Of a DNA stretch of 32,291 bases, positions 15,723 through 26,894 are shown in pieces (within the stretch, counting starts at the first letter, position 1; each line of letters starts with the position of its first letter). A model generated the notes under the pieces. The model had not been told where the DNA came from and did not search any database. It saw only the letters and a list, made by a program, of their open reading frames with translations. A program made the position numbers and the translations under genes. This DNA is from Deltaproteobacteria bacterium (GTDB taxonomy: Bacteria > Myxococcota_A > UBA796 > GCA-2862545). Location: the NCBI GenBank assembly GCA_007693595.1, contig REDI01000013.1:1-32291 (forward strand). Direction: 5' to 3'.

Positions 15723-16581
15723 GCAGGCGCCGGAAGAGCGCCGAGAGCCAGGATAGGGGTGCGAAGCCGCCGAGCAGAAGGGCCATCATCAGCAGGCTGA
15801 ACCAGATCAGCGGCCCGAAGAGCACCCCGATGAGCAGATGGAGCAACAGCCCGAAGATCAAGGCGGGCAGGCGGGTCGCGGCCACGCAGAAGAAGGCGAG
15901 CGCGAAGACCTCGAAGATGAGGGTCGACCACTGCATGCTGGTCCACAGGAGAGGTGGGAGCAGGTTGGCCAGCCCGTGCGCGATCGCGGTCTGGTAGCTG
16001 TCGTGGAGGTGGGTCCAGAGCAGATCGTCGCGGGTCAGCCACTCGCCACGCGCCTTGCACAGGCCACTGCTGGTGTAGAGGATGAGGACCAGGGCCTGGA
16101 TGGCGCGGAGCTCGCCCGGGGCGCCGTGGGTAGGGCGCTCGGCGGGGGGAGTGTCGCGGTATTTGAGCCAGGCGTCGAGGCCCCACCGTGAGCCGGCTAC
16201 CGAGAGCGCGAGGCACAAGGCGATGATTCCGCCGATCTTGCTCACGGTGAAGGCGGCGAGCCGGTCGGCGAGGGCGACGTAGAAGAGCGTGCCGGCGAAG
16301 ATCACGCCCGCCGCTCGGGTCTTGTACCCCAGGGAGAGGCACAGCCCCGAGACGACCATGACCGTCGCCAGCAGCCAGGCCAGGGGATCGGGGAGGGCGG
16401 GCAGGTAGAGGGGCTGTCGCCAGTCGGGAGTGTCGAGCTGGGGCACGGAGAATCCCGTGCGCCCGAGCCAGTGATCAGCGAACCACAGTCGGTGGGACAT
16501 GAACCCGAGGATCGCCAGGGGTGCTGTGATGCGTAGAAAGGCGAGCCGCTCGAGCGGTGCGGGGGCCCAGAGCTCGCTCAT
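15715..16581 (-). CDS. HTTM-domain polytopic membrane protein, copy 2
   Basis: This 288-residue protein aligns without gaps to the HTTM protein at 6983-7849, about 83% identical by hand count. All the HTTM signature stretches are unchanged: ADHWLGRTGFSVP, ALADRLAAFTVSK, SSGLCKARGEWLTRDD and THLHDSYQ. Differences cluster around residues 137-145 and 199-217, both loop/helix-edge positions. It overlaps its partner gene by the same four bases as copy 1. Instead of an intact amidohydrolase, a broken inverted amidohydrolase start abuts its 3' end. Retention of sequence in both copies suggests both are under selection. Confidence 0.85.
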   Translation of the reverse strand: MSELWAPAPLERLAFLRITAPLAILGFMSHRLWFADHWLGRTGFSVPQLDTPDWRQPLYLPALPDPLAWLLATVMVVSGLCLSLGYKTRAAGVIFAGTLFYVALADRLAAFTVSKIGGIIALCLALSVAGSRWGLDAWLKYRDTPPAERPTHGAPGELRAIQALVLILYTSSGLCKARGEWLTRDDLLWTHLHDSYQTAIAHGLANLLPPLLWTSMQWSTLIFEVFALAFFCVAATRLPALIFGLLLHLLIGVLFGPLIWFSLLMMALLLGGFAPLSWLSALFRRLPG

Positions 16582-17144
16582 GGCGACACCCGGCAGGTTC
16601 GGGCGCGTCGCGAGACCGGGGTGTAGAACCAGGCCTTGAGGCGGTCCTCAGGAAGGGCCGACAGCTCCGTGCGCTCAAACCGTGCCACGGGGCGCTCGTC
16701 GAAGGCGGGGAGGGGGTGACGCACGCTGCTCAGGCGGATCCCACCGATCCGTTCCGCTTGGGCCACGTCCTCGTTGACGCGGCGGACCAGGTAGTCCTCG
16801 AGGGCCTCCATCACGACCCGCTCTCGTCGATAGAAGAAGCCGGCCCGATGCAGGCGGCTCTCTTTGTTGTTGGCATGGATGGGAAAGTAGGGGGTGGGGT
16901 CGAGCTCGTAGAAGGCCTGGTCGGAACAGCTCCACGCCTCGACGCGATACTCGATCGCCATGCGGGCAGCCTTGGGGAAGAGGCAGGCCACTTGGGTAAA
17001 GTAGAGCACTGGCCCTGGGAGCTGCTGAGGCCAGCTCGCCTTGACGGAGCCCGCGAGCATCGTGAAGAGGTAGGCGGAGAAGAGGACCGCCGCGCCGATG
17101 CGCGCCCAGCGGGGGCCTAGTCCGGGAATGGCTGGGGGTGTCAT
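16578..17144 (-). CDS. Single-pass membrane partner of HTTM protein, copy 2
   Basis: This 188-residue paralogue of the protein at 7846-8412 has the same length and no gaps, with about 76% identity. The membrane helix (16-34), the three Cys (54, 73, 184), PYFPIHA, KESRLHR, FFYRRER and SSVRHPLP are all kept. Variation is greatest at 121-130 and 154-168. It is first in a two-gene unit with the HTTM gene, and a 142-base divergent region separates it from the plus-strand gene at 17287. I do not recognise the family outside this pair. Confidence 0.75.
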   Translation of the reverse strand: MTPPAIPGLGPRWARIGAAVLFSAYLFTMLAGSVKASWPQQLPGPVLYFTQVACLFPKAARMAIEYRVEAWSCSDQAFYELDPTPYFPIHANNKESRLHRAGFFYRRERVVMEALEDYLVRRVNEDVAQAERIGGIRLSSVRHPLPAFDERPVARFERTELSALPEDRLKAWFYTPVSRRARTCRVSP

Positions 17145-17286
17145 GCGGCGTGGCTAACCCGGACACCGCGCGCGGGGATCTCGTCAAGGTTGGCCAAGGT
17201 CAGTTCTGCAGCAACTCGCCTGGGAGTCGGTTAGACGGGCGCCGTTCGTGAGGGGGCTGTGCACGCCTTCGACGAGGGGAGAAGGG

Positions 17287-18267
17287 ATGAGCTTGGAAAA
17301 TCCGTTTGAGCCACCCGTCGCCCCGACCGCGCCGAGCGAGGTCCTGGCCCCGGTCCAAGACGCGCACCTCTTTCGCGGCGTGTCGGCCTTGCACCGCGAT
17401 GCCTGGGCGCTGATCTGGCGCTACCCTCTGATCTTTGTCGCGATGCCCTTGGTGCTCTGGGCGCCCTTCGACATGCTCTCCGCCTATTTGCAGCCGCAGG
17501 CAGGGCAGGATCTTCTCGCCGATATCAGAACCTCGAACTGGATTACTTCGTTAGGGAACTTGGTGGTGGGCTACTTCATCGCCTCCGTGGCCCTCCACAC
17601 TCTGCGCGCTCACGCGGAAGGGGAGGTGTTGCCGTTCTCGATGATCCTCGCTCAGAGCTTGTCACGCTGGCCCGGCATCTTCGGTGTCAGCTTGATCGGA
17701 GGCCTCTTGACCGTCCTTGGGCTGTTCTTGTTCGTCGTCCCTGGGGTCTACGTGGCGATCGCGCTCACGATGGCCTTGCCGGCGCTCATCGTGGAGCGGC
17801 TCGGGGTGGTCGACGCGATCAAGCGGGGCCACGAGCTCGCCAAGACGCGAGGTATGCTCTCGATCCTTGGGGTCTTCCTCTCGCTTGGGTTCGTCTACCT
17901 CATGGTGGTCATGATCTGGGGTGGGCTCGGGGGCGCGACCCTCGAGGTCCTGGGGATCGAGCCGGGGTCCTGGCTCGCCGTGCTCGCCGAGGTCGTGGTC
18001 TCTGCACCCGTGAACCTCTTCGGATCGTCGGTGCTCTTGGTCTGCACGTTGCTCTACTACGACTCCTCGGGGAGAGTCGCTCAGGCGCCTGTCGGTCAGC
18101 ACAACGCCGAGGGGCAGCTCCTCGACCGGGCGCGAGGAGGCTACGGCTTCTTGGCGGTGGCCGTCGCCACCGTGCTCCTCTTCGTCGCGCTCTTCGCCGC
18201 CCTGGTGGTGGTGTTCGCGGTCGCCGAAGGACTCGACCCGGACGGCTGGGAAGAAAGCTGGGAGTAG
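17287..18267 (+). CDS. Polytopic membrane protein (glycerophosphodiesterase membrane domain-like/UPF0259-like)
   Basis: This 326-residue protein starts with a short Pro-rich cytoplasmic segment containing NPFEPP. About six hydrophobic segments follow, including a Gly/Val-rich LFLFVVPGVYVAIALTMALP and ALIVERLGVVDAIKRGHELAK, a motif order seen in GDPD membrane-domain and YciC/UPF0259-like proteins of unknown function. The ATG at 17287 has GGGGAGAAGG just upstream and is preferred to a GTG/TTG start 13 codons earlier. It is divergent from the HTTM cassette and convergent with the SnoaL-like gene, with a strong hairpin between. Confidence 0.65.
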   Translation: MSLENPFEPPVAPTAPSEVLAPVQDAHLFRGVSALHRDAWALIWRYPLIFVAMPLVLWAPFDMLSAYLQPQAGQDLLADIRTSNWITSLGNLVVGYFIASVALHTLRAHAEGEVLPFSMILAQSLSRWPGIFGVSLIGGLLTVLGLFLFVVPGVYVAIALTMALPALIVERLGVVDAIKRGHELAKTRGMLSILGVFLSLGFVYLMVVMIWGGLGGATLEVLGIEPGSWLAVLAEVVVSAPVNLFGSSVLLVCTLLYYDSSGRVAQAPVGQHNAEGQLLDRARGGYGFLAVAVATVLLFVALFAALVVVFAVAEGLDPDGWEESWE

Positions 18268-18326
18268 CGCTCTTCTTCGGAGGGGGTCACCCTGTGTAGG
18301 AAGGCTGACGCCCGAAGGGGCTCGCC

Positions 18327-18368
18327 CGGGCGCGCTGCTCGCCCGCTGGAAGCCGCGCAGCGCGCCCG
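18327..18368. terminator. 12-bp perfect stem between convergent genes
   Basis: CGGGCGCGCTGC at 18327-18338 pairs perfectly with GCAGCGCGCCCG at 18357-18368 across an 18-base loop. It lies between the stop at 18267 and the minus-strand stop at 18380. There is no T-tract, so it could act as a roadblock or RNA-stabilising hairpin rather than a classical terminator. Confidence 0.55.
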
Positions 18369-18379
18369 AGGCGCTGCGG

Positions 18380-18730
18380 TCAGGCGTTGTAGTAGAAGGT
18401 CTCTCGTACGATCTGCCCGTCCTTCCACTGCTGCACCGCCCACTGGGTGCGCTGGATGCGCTGGCCGCCGACGGTGGCGTCCATGGTCATCTCGTAGGCT
18501 GTGTGGTCGCCGTCTGCGAGGACCGGGCCGACCTCGACGCCGTGCCAGGTGGAGTTGTTGACGAACCAGGTCTCATACTCGCGATTCGCGACCTTACCTT
18601 CTCGGGTCTGCTCCGGGTCCTTGTTCTCGGACATGACCACATTCTCGGCGTAGTATTGCTCGAACTTCTCGAGCAGCTTGCCGCTGGTGATGCCGTCGAT
18701 CAGGTCGAGGACTCGTTCTTTGTTGCTCAT
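18380..18730 (-). CDS. SnoaL-like/NTF2-fold protein
   Basis: This 116-residue cytoplasmic protein has the small cone-shaped NTF2-like layout: two N-terminal helices (VLDLIDGITSGKLLEKFEQYY), VVMSENKDPE, then a helix with WFVNNSTWHGVEVGPVLADG and a curved sheet ending in QWKDGQIVRETFYYN. This matches SnoaL-like nuclear-transport-factor 2 family proteins, which serve as isomerases, hydrolases or binding proteins. GGAGG precedes the ATG by about five bases. No operon partner is close on the same strand, so the substrate is unknown. Confidence 0.75.
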   Translation of the reverse strand: MSNKERVLDLIDGITSGKLLEKFEQYYAENVVMSENKDPEQTREGKVANREYETWFVNNSTWHGVEVGPVLADGDHTAYEMTMDATVGGQRIQRTQWAVQQWKDGQIVRETFYYNA

Positions 18731-18837
18731 GGGTGCCTCCGGGGCTTCGGGTTCGCCAGGAGTCTCATCACGGCCGCGCCGATGGTCCAGGGTAGAGGGT
18801 GGAAACAGACTGTGTCCGCCGGGTCGTTCGGGGAGGC

Positions 18838-20253
18838 TCACCCGCCCTTGAACATGTCGGTGACGTAGGTCAGGCTGAAGTAGAGCCGGTAAGGAGCCTG
18901 GGCGTGGAGGTGCTGCGTGTCGCCTTCGATGCCCGAGAGTCCGAACTCCCCTGCGAGGGTGATCCCCAGGCGTGTGCCGTGGGGGATGACGCGGGTGCCG
19001 AAGAGGGTGGCTTGGCGGACCCGAAAGTTGCCCGGTCCGGCGCATCCGTCGACGCCGGGCGAGGGGTTCGACAAGCAGATGAAGCCCTGGCGGTTGACGG
19101 GGGCCTCGAGGACCCACTCCGCGATGGGGCTCAGGGTCAGGGGAGCAAGCCCGGTGAGATCGAGGGGGGCCTCGAGCCCGAGGCCCACGCTGAGGATGTC
19201 GACCCGGTCGAGGTGCCATGCGAAGCGCTGGGCGCGGCTCAGGTAGTGTCGGTCTTCCCCTTGGAGGGGCCGGGGGGCGGGATCGAGCTCGGGGTCGAGG
19301 TTGGCGTGGTTGTCGAGCTCCCAGGGCTCGATCGTCCTGGCGCTGTTCTCGAAGAGGTAGCCGAGGTTGAAGCGACCGATGATCGGCAGGGGGGTGGAGC
19401 TGCGCTCCCTCAGATCGGCGGTCACGTTGGCGCGAAAGGCGGGGCTGGTGGAGCCGAGGACCGCTTTGATGTTGCCCGCGGCGTTGAGAGGGGCTTGCAG
19501 CCTGACATCCCCCCCAAAAAAGAGCCAGGGTTCGGGGTTGGCGAAGGCCTTGGCGCCGAGCCGGGTTCGACTGTTGTTTCGCACGAAGGACGAGTTCAGC
19601 GAGATGGAGCTGTTGGTGTTGTGGTTGTGGATCCCGTAGACCTCGAGCCACGGGATCGGCGACCAGTTGACGCCGATCACCGAGCCCCACTCGGCGTTGC
19701 TGCCCTCGACGAGCCAGTTGTGGGTGCCTGAGAAGCTCCCCGCGGCGATGACCCGCACCGACTGCGGGTAGCCCGAGCCGGCGTCGATGACCCGGAGACC
19801 CCCGATGGGGCCGACCCAGGTCGGCTGCAAGAGCTCGCGTCGATCGCGGTAGCGCTGGTCTTGGGGGTCCAGGCCGCGCCCCGCCTTGGCCGCCTGGTGG
19901 AGTCGGTCTCGTACGGAGACACGCTCCTCGTCCTCGGGGGCATCTCGGTCGGACGTTTCGCCTTGCTCTTCGTCGTTGTCGTTGCCTTTAGCCGACTCTT
20001 CGGAGGGCTCTTCCTGCTCAGAGGAATCTTCGGCGCCGTCGACGGGCTCAGACTGCTCCGAGGGCGGGTCGGCTTCGGGCTCCTGGGCGGCGGCGGGCGC
20101 GATTGTGGGACCGAGGATCGCGACGCCCAGCCCCCAAGCGAGCGACACGACCCAGAGGTGGGTGGGCAAAGCCCGCCCGAGCTCGCGTAGAGGAGACGGC
20201 TCGGCGCACCTCGAGGGTGAGACCAACGGCCCGGCGCCGATCCTCTGGCCCAT
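18838..20253 (-). CDS. Outer-membrane beta-barrel/porin-like protein with acidic N-terminal linker
   Basis: This protein of about 471 residues has a hydrophobic export signal (LAWGLGVAILGPTIAPAAAQ) followed by about 55 very acidic residues rich in Glu/Asp/Ser, then a helix with QAAKAGRGLD and a long beta-rich region with aromatic-girdled strands ending in YRLYFSLTYVTDMF. This suits an outer-membrane barrel, perhaps an exporter or surface receptor. The start is uncertain: the open frame reaches 20379, ATG 20253 leaves a long n-region, and a TTG near 20190 would give a conventional signal. No ribosome site decides among them. Confidence 0.6.
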   Translation of the reverse strand: MGQRIGAGPLVSPSRCAEPSPLRELGRALPTHLWVVSLAWGLGVAILGPTIAPAAAQEPEADPPSEQSEPVDGAEDSSEQEEPSEESAKGNDNDEEQGETSDRDAPEDEERVSVRDRLHQAAKAGRGLDPQDQRYRDRRELLQPTWVGPIGGLRVIDAGSGYPQSVRVIAAGSFSGTHNWLVEGSNAEWGSVIGVNWSPIPWLEVYGIHNHNTNSSISLNSSFVRNNSRTRLGAKAFANPEPWLFFGGDVRLQAPLNAAGNIKAVLGSTSPAFRANVTADLRERSSTPLPIIGRFNLGYLFENSARTIEPWELDNHANLDPELDPAPRPLQGEDRHYLSRAQRFAWHLDRVDILSVGLGLEAPLDLTGLAPLTLSPIAEWVLEAPVNRQGFICLSNPSPGVDGCAGPGNFRVRQATLFGTRVIPHGTRLGITLAGEFGLSGIEGDTQHLHAQAPYRLYFSLTYVTDMFKGG

Positions 20254-20577
20254 CACGGCTGGGCCGGACTCCCGAGACTCTGGGGGTCCAGGCACACAGC
20301 GAAGGTCCACCTTGGGCGGAGCTGAGCGCTTGTGTTGGGTCGTGAGGTCACCCATGGGTCGAGGGCGGGCTCCGTACATGGTAGGTTGAGGTATGGACTG
20401 TCGCCCGCACCGGGCGGGGCGGAATCTACTACCCGTGTGTGCCTCAACGCGCTAACGGATCCGTGGAAGCCCATCCCCGCGGAGCGGGTCTTAAGGCTGT
20501 CCAGGTCGGCGTCTGGCGCCGGCTGGCGTCTACACCCATGCTGGTCGAACCTACCCATGACCTTTTCCACGCCACTC
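20254..20577. other. Divergent intergenic/upstream region
   Basis: This region lies between the barrel gene (minus) and the DUF4403 lipoprotein gene (plus). Both flanking frames stay open into it, but neither shows family or signal features there. I see no clear promoter boxes or repeats. Confidence 0.35.
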
Positions 20578-22500
<1,923 letters not shown>

Positions 22501-22620
22501 CCGGGCAGACCCTCCTGACGCGGAACCGGACATCGCGGCGTTTCGGCTTCCCGAGCCACCTTCGATGAAGGTTGGGAATCGCAGGAACACTTGGGCGACG
22601 GAAGAGGTCTCTGCCGACGG

Positions 22621-24114
22621 TTAGTACCTGAACTCGACCCGGGTCCCCAGCGAGACCTCTGGGGGCAGGTTGGCGCCTTGTGGAGCGCCCCCGATCGGCA
22701 GGCTCAGGTCGCCGTCGACCTGGAACTCGAGGGAGGAGTTGACGTGCCACTGGAAGCTGTAGCTGAAGCCGTGACCCGATCGGATGTTGGCGTCGGGGTC
22801 GGCGTAGAGGGGAAAGCTGGCAGGATCCATGAAGATCTGGGTGTAGCGGACCGACGACGTGAAGCCGCCCCACTGTCGCTTCTGGAGGCTGAAGGGCTCG
22901 GCCGGGCTCACGCCGTAGAAGCGGTTCTCGTCGTTCTTGTTGTGGGTGTAGCTGCCTAGGATGTGCCACGCGTAGTTGGCGAGATAAGTTGTGTTCTCGC
23001 GGTCTCGACGAGCGACGGAGTCTAGGCTGACTCGGTGGGCGGAGCGGGTGAGCTCGGCCATGGCCTGCCACTGGTCATATTGCCAGTGGAACTGGAGGGC
23101 CTGCCGGTCCCGAATGCCGTTGACGACCACCGGATCCTCGCCGCCTCGGTAGCCGAAGAGCCGGGTGCCGCGCGAGGGGGGGCGGATCCCTGCGACGCCG
23201 GTGCGCTCGGCATCGCCAAAGTCTTCGCCGATGGTGAAGGAGGCGCCGAAGCCGAGGTGGTGCAGCGCAGCCTTGTCTTCGGCGAGGCGGCGGAAGGGTA
23301 GGAAGTAGACCCGGCCCGCAAGGTCCGGTGAGCCACGCCAGTAGTACCGGGTCTCGCCGTTGGCCGCCCCGGAGGTGACCGACGCTTCGTAAGAGAAGAA
23401 GCCGTCTTCGGTCTGGCCGTACACGAAGCCGCCCATACCTCGGTTCGGCGAGAGGGCGTTGGTGAAGGTGCGTTCAGAGAACAAGAGCGCGAAGCTACGC
23501 ATTCGGCGCTCGAGGCTAAAAGGGTCTTTGAAGCCTCCCACCCGGAGGTTGAGCTCGTGTCGGGGGCGCCAGTCGATGTGCCAGTCGTAGGGCGAGAGGG
23601 GATCGATCAGCGTGTCCCACATCAAGCGATACTCGAAGTCGCCGAGGAAGCGGCCATCGAGCGCGATCCGTACCCGACGGAAGAAGACCTGGTCTTCTTT
23701 GTAGTCCCCGTCGAAGTCGGAGGTGAACCGGCTGTCGAAGTGGATGAACCCCGACATACGCATCACGTAGCGCCGGTCGGGTGTACCGAACCAAACGCCC
23801 TTGCCCTTGAACATACCCAGAGCCTCGGGGTAGAAGCCGGGGAGGGTCTCGCGGCGGGCGGTAGGCTCGACCCGCGGAGTGGTTAGGTCGGCGCGGTCGG
23901 GGCTAGGGCCTCCTTCGCCGGCGCTCTCGTCGGTGGGGCCTAGAGCTTCGGGGGGAGGATCCTGGGAATCACTCGGAGTTCCGGTCTCGTCTTCGGTGCC
24001 TTCCGCCTGTTCTTGCTGCTCGGAGCCGTCCGTGTCTTGTGCGATGGCGCGGCCACAGACCAAGGAGAGCGCGAGGCATGTCCCCAGCGAGAGCTTCGAT
24101 CCGACTCGAGTCAC
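22621..24114 (-). CDS. Phosphate-selective porin (OprO/OprP-like) with acidic linker
   Basis: This protein of about 497 residues starts at a GTG (24114) giving a signal peptide SLGTCLALSLVCGRAIAQ; the longer upstream frame lacks export features. About 60 acidic/Pro-rich residues follow, then a porin O/P-like barrel with GFIHFDSRF, FFRRVRIALDGRF, DFEYRLMWD, LNLRVGGFKDPFSLE and a C-terminal strand ending in an aromatic residue (TRVEFRY). These match the OprO/OprP family (polyphosphate/phosphate porins), although related barrels carry other anions. A weak GGGGCG precedes the GTG. It is convergent with the DUF4403 gene and divergent from the SulP anion transporter. Confidence 0.8.
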   Translation of the reverse strand: MTRVGSKLSLGTCLALSLVCGRAIAQDTDGSEQQEQAEGTEDETGTPSDSQDPPPEALGPTDESAGEGGPSPDRADLTTPRVEPTARRETLPGFYPEALGMFKGKGVWFGTPDRRYVMRMSGFIHFDSRFTSDFDGDYKEDQVFFRRVRIALDGRFLGDFEYRLMWDTLIDPLSPYDWHIDWRPRHELNLRVGGFKDPFSLERRMRSFALLFSERTFTNALSPNRGMGGFVYGQTEDGFFSYEASVTSGAANGETRYYWRGSPDLAGRVYFLPFRRLAEDKAALHHLGFGASFTIGEDFGDAERTGVAGIRPPSRGTRLFGYRGGEDPVVVNGIRDRQALQFHWQYDQWQAMAELTRSAHRVSLDSVARRDRENTTYLANYAWHILGSYTHNKNDENRFYGVSPAEPFSLQKRQWGGFTSSVRYTQIFMDPASFPLYADPDANIRSGHGFSYSFQWHVNSSLEFQVDGDLSLPIGGAPQGANLPPEVSLGTRVEFRY

Positions 24115-24625
24115 GAGCGCCCCGATGGTGGAGGCGCCGGGTTCCGGGCGCTGCCGCCGGTCGATGCGCGACGTCCGCCAAACAAGGAGATGGTCGTTGA
24201 GGTTGAGCTGTTCATGGCATCGGTGTCGGGGAGGAGCGACGGGTGGTGAAGGAGGTCGGTTAAGGGAAGGCTGGCGCGAGGTCAAGGTTGACGCCGACTG
24301 TCGTTGCCGTACAAGGGTAGACCGCCCTCGTTCACCGGCCTGATGACAGCGAGATTGCGAGGCGGCGCGACCTCGGTAGCCCCTCAGCCAAGGGGGGATC
24401 CCCATGGGGGCTGCGGGGTCCAAAGGGACCGTGATGGGGGTGACGCGGCCCAGCGCTCCGCCGAACCACCGCGCCCTTCAGGTGAGGAGGAGGGCGACGC
24501 GTTAGGGAACGGAGGGTGGCTCAGTTGGGGGGTCAGGTTTTTCAGGTCCCAGAGGGGGCGAACGACCGCCCAGGTCCACGAACTCATGCTTGCTCTGAGA
24601 GCCGTCGCGGAGTCGTCCTTTGTCC
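24115..24625. other. Long divergent intergenic region
   Basis: These 511 bases separate the porin gene (minus) and the SulP gene (plus). No gene is supported: open frames on both strands are Arg/Ser-rich and lack family features. It probably holds both promoters; I cannot point to convincing -35/-10 pairs. Confidence 0.5.
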
Positions 24626-26212
24626 ATGCCCGAGCCTTCGCCGCTTCAGCGCGGCCTGATCCCGAACCTCAAGTACGATGTGCCGGCGGGTCTCGTGGTC
24701 TTCCTCGTGGCCTTGCCCTTGTGTCTCGGGATCGCGCTCGCCTCGGGCGCCCCCCTCCTCGCCGGCCTGATCACCGGCGCCATCGCCGGCCTCCTCGTCG
24801 CCCCGATCTCGGGCTCCCAGCTCTCCGTGAGCGGTCCCGCCGCGGGCCTCACGGTGATCCTGCTGGTGGGGATCCCCGCCCTCGGTGGCTTTGAGCACGT
24901 CCTGCTCGCGACCATGATCGCCGGCGCCCTCCAGCTCGCGGCTGGGATCGCCAGGCTTGGCTTTGTCTCCAACCTCGTCCCTCACGCGGTGGTCGAGGGC
25001 ATGTTGGCGGGGATCGGCGTGATCCTCGTCCTTCAGCAGATCCCCTTCGCCCTTGGCCGCCCGATGGGGCCCGCCCCGCACGAGGGGCTGTGGATGTTCG
25101 GTCACCAGGCCGAGAACGTCGCCAAGATCACCGAGGCCGTGGCTACGCCTGCGCTCGGGCCGACCCTGGTGGGGGCTGCCGCCTTGGTCGTCCTGCTGAT
25201 CTGGCAGCGCCCTTGGATCGCCGCCTCGGGGGTCGGGCGCTTCGTCCCCGGTCCCTTGGTCGCGGTCGTGGTGGGCGTGGCGCTCGGCGAGGTCCTTCAG
25301 CTCGTGGGCGGTGGACTCGCGCTGGAGCCTACGACGCACAACGTCGCCATCCCCGTGCTCGAGACCCCCTGGGCGCTCCTCGATGCCCTCCCGCGACCGA
25401 GCTTCGACAAGCTGTGGTCGCCCGAGCTCTGGACCCTCGCCCTGACCCTCGCCGCGGTCGCCAGCCTCGAGACGCTCCTCTCGATCGAGGCCACCGACAA
25501 GATCGATCCCTTCCACCGAACCTCCGGGGCGAGCCGCGAGCTGATCGCCCAGGGCGTCGGCAACCTCGCTGCCGGGGCGGCGGGGGGCTTGCCGATGACG
25601 TCGGTGATCGTGCGCTCCTCGGCCAACGTCTACGCTGGCGGTCGGACGTGGTTCTCGGCCTTCCTCCACGGCCTGCTGATCCTGATCGCCGTCGTCGCGC
25701 TCCCCGTCCTGCTCAACCGGATCCCACTGGCGGCCCTGGCCGCGGTCCTGATCGTGGTCGGCTACCGCCTCGCCCGGATCGGCCTGTTCCGGAGCATGGC
25801 TCGGCACGGCGTGGAACAGTTCCTCCCTTTCGTCGTCACCTTTGTAGTCACGGTCTACGTGGACTTGCTGGTGGGCGTCGCCTTCGGGGCGGTGATCGGC
25901 GTGCTCCTGTTGCTGTGGAGTCAGGTCACGACCTCGCTACACTGTGAGGAGCACGACGGCGTCTGGCATGTGGTGTTCGACAAGGACATGAGCTTTCTCG
26001 CCAAGACCCGGCTGCGGCGCGCCCTCGCGACGATCCCGGACGGCGCCAAGGTGGTCTTCGACGGGCAGCGCGCCTCGTTCATCGATCGCGACGTGCTCGA
26101 CATGCTGCACAGCTTCGAGGTCTCGGCGGTCCACCGGGGGATCTCGGTCGAGCGCGTCGGGCTCGACAGCCTGCGCCTCTCATGGCTCGGGCGACCCAAG
26201 GCCGACCCCTAA
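24626..26212 (+). CDS. SulP-family anion transporter with C-terminal STAS domain
   Basis: This 528-residue inner-membrane transporter starts with LKYDVPAGLVVFLVALPLCLGIAL, the SulP signature helix, followed by SGSQLSVSGPAAGLT and about 12 membrane segments, ASLETLLSIEATDKIDPFHRT and GAAGGLPMTSVIVRSSANV. A STAS domain covers about residues 435-525 (VVFDKDMSFLAK, DGQRASFIDRDVLDML). This subgroup often moves bicarbonate or sulfate, coupled to sodium or protons; carbonic anhydrase is not adjacent here, so the substrate is open. The ATG at 24626 has CGGAG upstream; a TTG two codons earlier is less likely. Confidence 0.9.
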   Translation: MPEPSPLQRGLIPNLKYDVPAGLVVFLVALPLCLGIALASGAPLLAGLITGAIAGLLVAPISGSQLSVSGPAAGLTVILLVGIPALGGFEHVLLATMIAGALQLAAGIARLGFVSNLVPHAVVEGMLAGIGVILVLQQIPFALGRPMGPAPHEGLWMFGHQAENVAKITEAVATPALGPTLVGAAALVVLLIWQRPWIAASGVGRFVPGPLVAVVVGVALGEVLQLVGGGLALEPTTHNVAIPVLETPWALLDALPRPSFDKLWSPELWTLALTLAAVASLETLLSIEATDKIDPFHRTSGASRELIAQGVGNLAAGAAGGLPMTSVIVRSSANVYAGGRTWFSAFLHGLLILIAVVALPVLLNRIPLAALAAVLIVVGYRLARIGLFRSMARHGVEQFLPFVVTFVVTVYVDLLVGVAFGAVIGVLLLLWSQVTTSLHCEEHDGVWHVVFDKDMSFLAKTRLRRALATIPDGAKVVFDGQRASFIDRDVLDMLHSFEVSAVHRGISVERVGLDSLRLSWLGRPKADP

Positions 26213-26234
26213 CGGCAGGGGAGGGCCCCGAGCC

Positions 26235-26696
26235 TCAGCCGTTGAGCCGCCAGAGCGCGAGGTTGAGGGCCGTCGCGAAGCTCACCCAGCCCAGATAGGG
26301 GAGGAGGAGCCCCGCTGCGACCTTGCTGTGCGGGTAGAAGGCGACCATCGTGGCCACGATCGCCGCCGCCATCGCCACGATCACCACCAGGGCCCACCCC
26401 ATGCGGTGCAGCCCGAAGAACACTGGCGACCACGCCGCGTTGAGCACGAGCTGCGCCAGGAAGAGCCCGAGCGCGACCTTGGCGCCGGATAAGCCCGCCT
26501 CGCGCCACACGAGCCAGGCCGCGATCCCCATGAGCAGGTATAGGGTGGTCCAGGCCGGTCCGAAAAGCCAGTTGGGCGGGGTGAACCAAGGTTTGTCTAG
26601 GCCCGCGTACCAGGCGCCCGGCTGAGCGAGCAGGCCGGTCAGGCTCGGGAGGAAAGACAGGGCGATCCACAGCGGCAGAGCGATCCAGGAGTTCAT
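26235..26696 (-). CDS. tspO: TspO/MBR family tryptophan-rich membrane protein
   Basis: This 153-residue, five-helix membrane protein has the family landmarks PWFTPPNWLFGPAWT (49-63), LLMGIAAWLVW, QLVLNAAWSPVFFGL (the WSPxFF motif) and a final helix with YLGWVSFATALN. TspO proteins bind porphyrins and cholesterol-like ligands and influence tetrapyrrole and stress metabolism. The ATG at 26696 gives the usual family length; the open frame up to 26807 adds an Arg-rich segment that would run almost into the tRNA gene. It is convergent with sulP. Confidence 0.9.
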   Translation of the reverse strand: MNSWIALPLWIALSFLPSLTGLLAQPGAWYAGLDKPWFTPPNWLFGPAWTTLYLLMGIAAWLVWREAGLSGAKVALGLFLAQLVLNAAWSPVFFGLHRMGWALVVIVAMAAAIVATMVAFYPHSKVAAGLLLPYLGWVSFATALNLALWRLNG

Positions 26697-26807
26697 GCCG
26701 AGGGCATAGCCGATCCAGCGCCGCCAGGTCCGGCGAGCCCGCTCCAGCCGCCTCGGCGCCACCCTCCTTGACGCCCCCGCCCCAGCCGGGTAGGTGCCGC
26801 CGACCAT

Positions 26808-26881
26808 CGGGGTATAGCGCAGCCTGGTAGCGCGCCTGCTTCGGGAGCAGGAGGCCGCAGGTTCGAATCCTGCTACCCCGA
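26808..26881 (+). tRNA. tRNA-Pro (anticodon CGG)
   Basis: The 74-nt cloverleaf is complete. The acceptor stem CGGGGTA/TACCCCG, the D stem GCGC/GCGC, the anticodon stem CCTGC/GCAGG with loop TTCGGGA (anticodon CGG, positions 34-36) and the T stem GCAGG/CCTGC with loop TTCGAAT all pair. The C1-G72 pair is typical of tRNA-Pro. CCA is not encoded (A73 is followed by TC). Confidence 0.95.
26842..26881 (+). repeat. tRNA 3'-end repeat, proximal copy (att-like)
   Basis: The last 40 nt of the tRNA, from the anticodon to the discriminator base, are repeated exactly at 27045-27084. Identity ending at the tRNA 3' end is the usual footprint of tyrosine-recombinase integration at a tRNA gene. Confidence 0.7.
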
Positions 26882-26894
26882 TCTTTTATGCTAG

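Noticed and set aside
24584-25807. 407-codon minus-strand frame opposite the SulP gene
   Set aside because: It is Gly/Arg/Asp/Gln-rich with no domain features and mirrors the third-base GC bias of the clear transporter gene.
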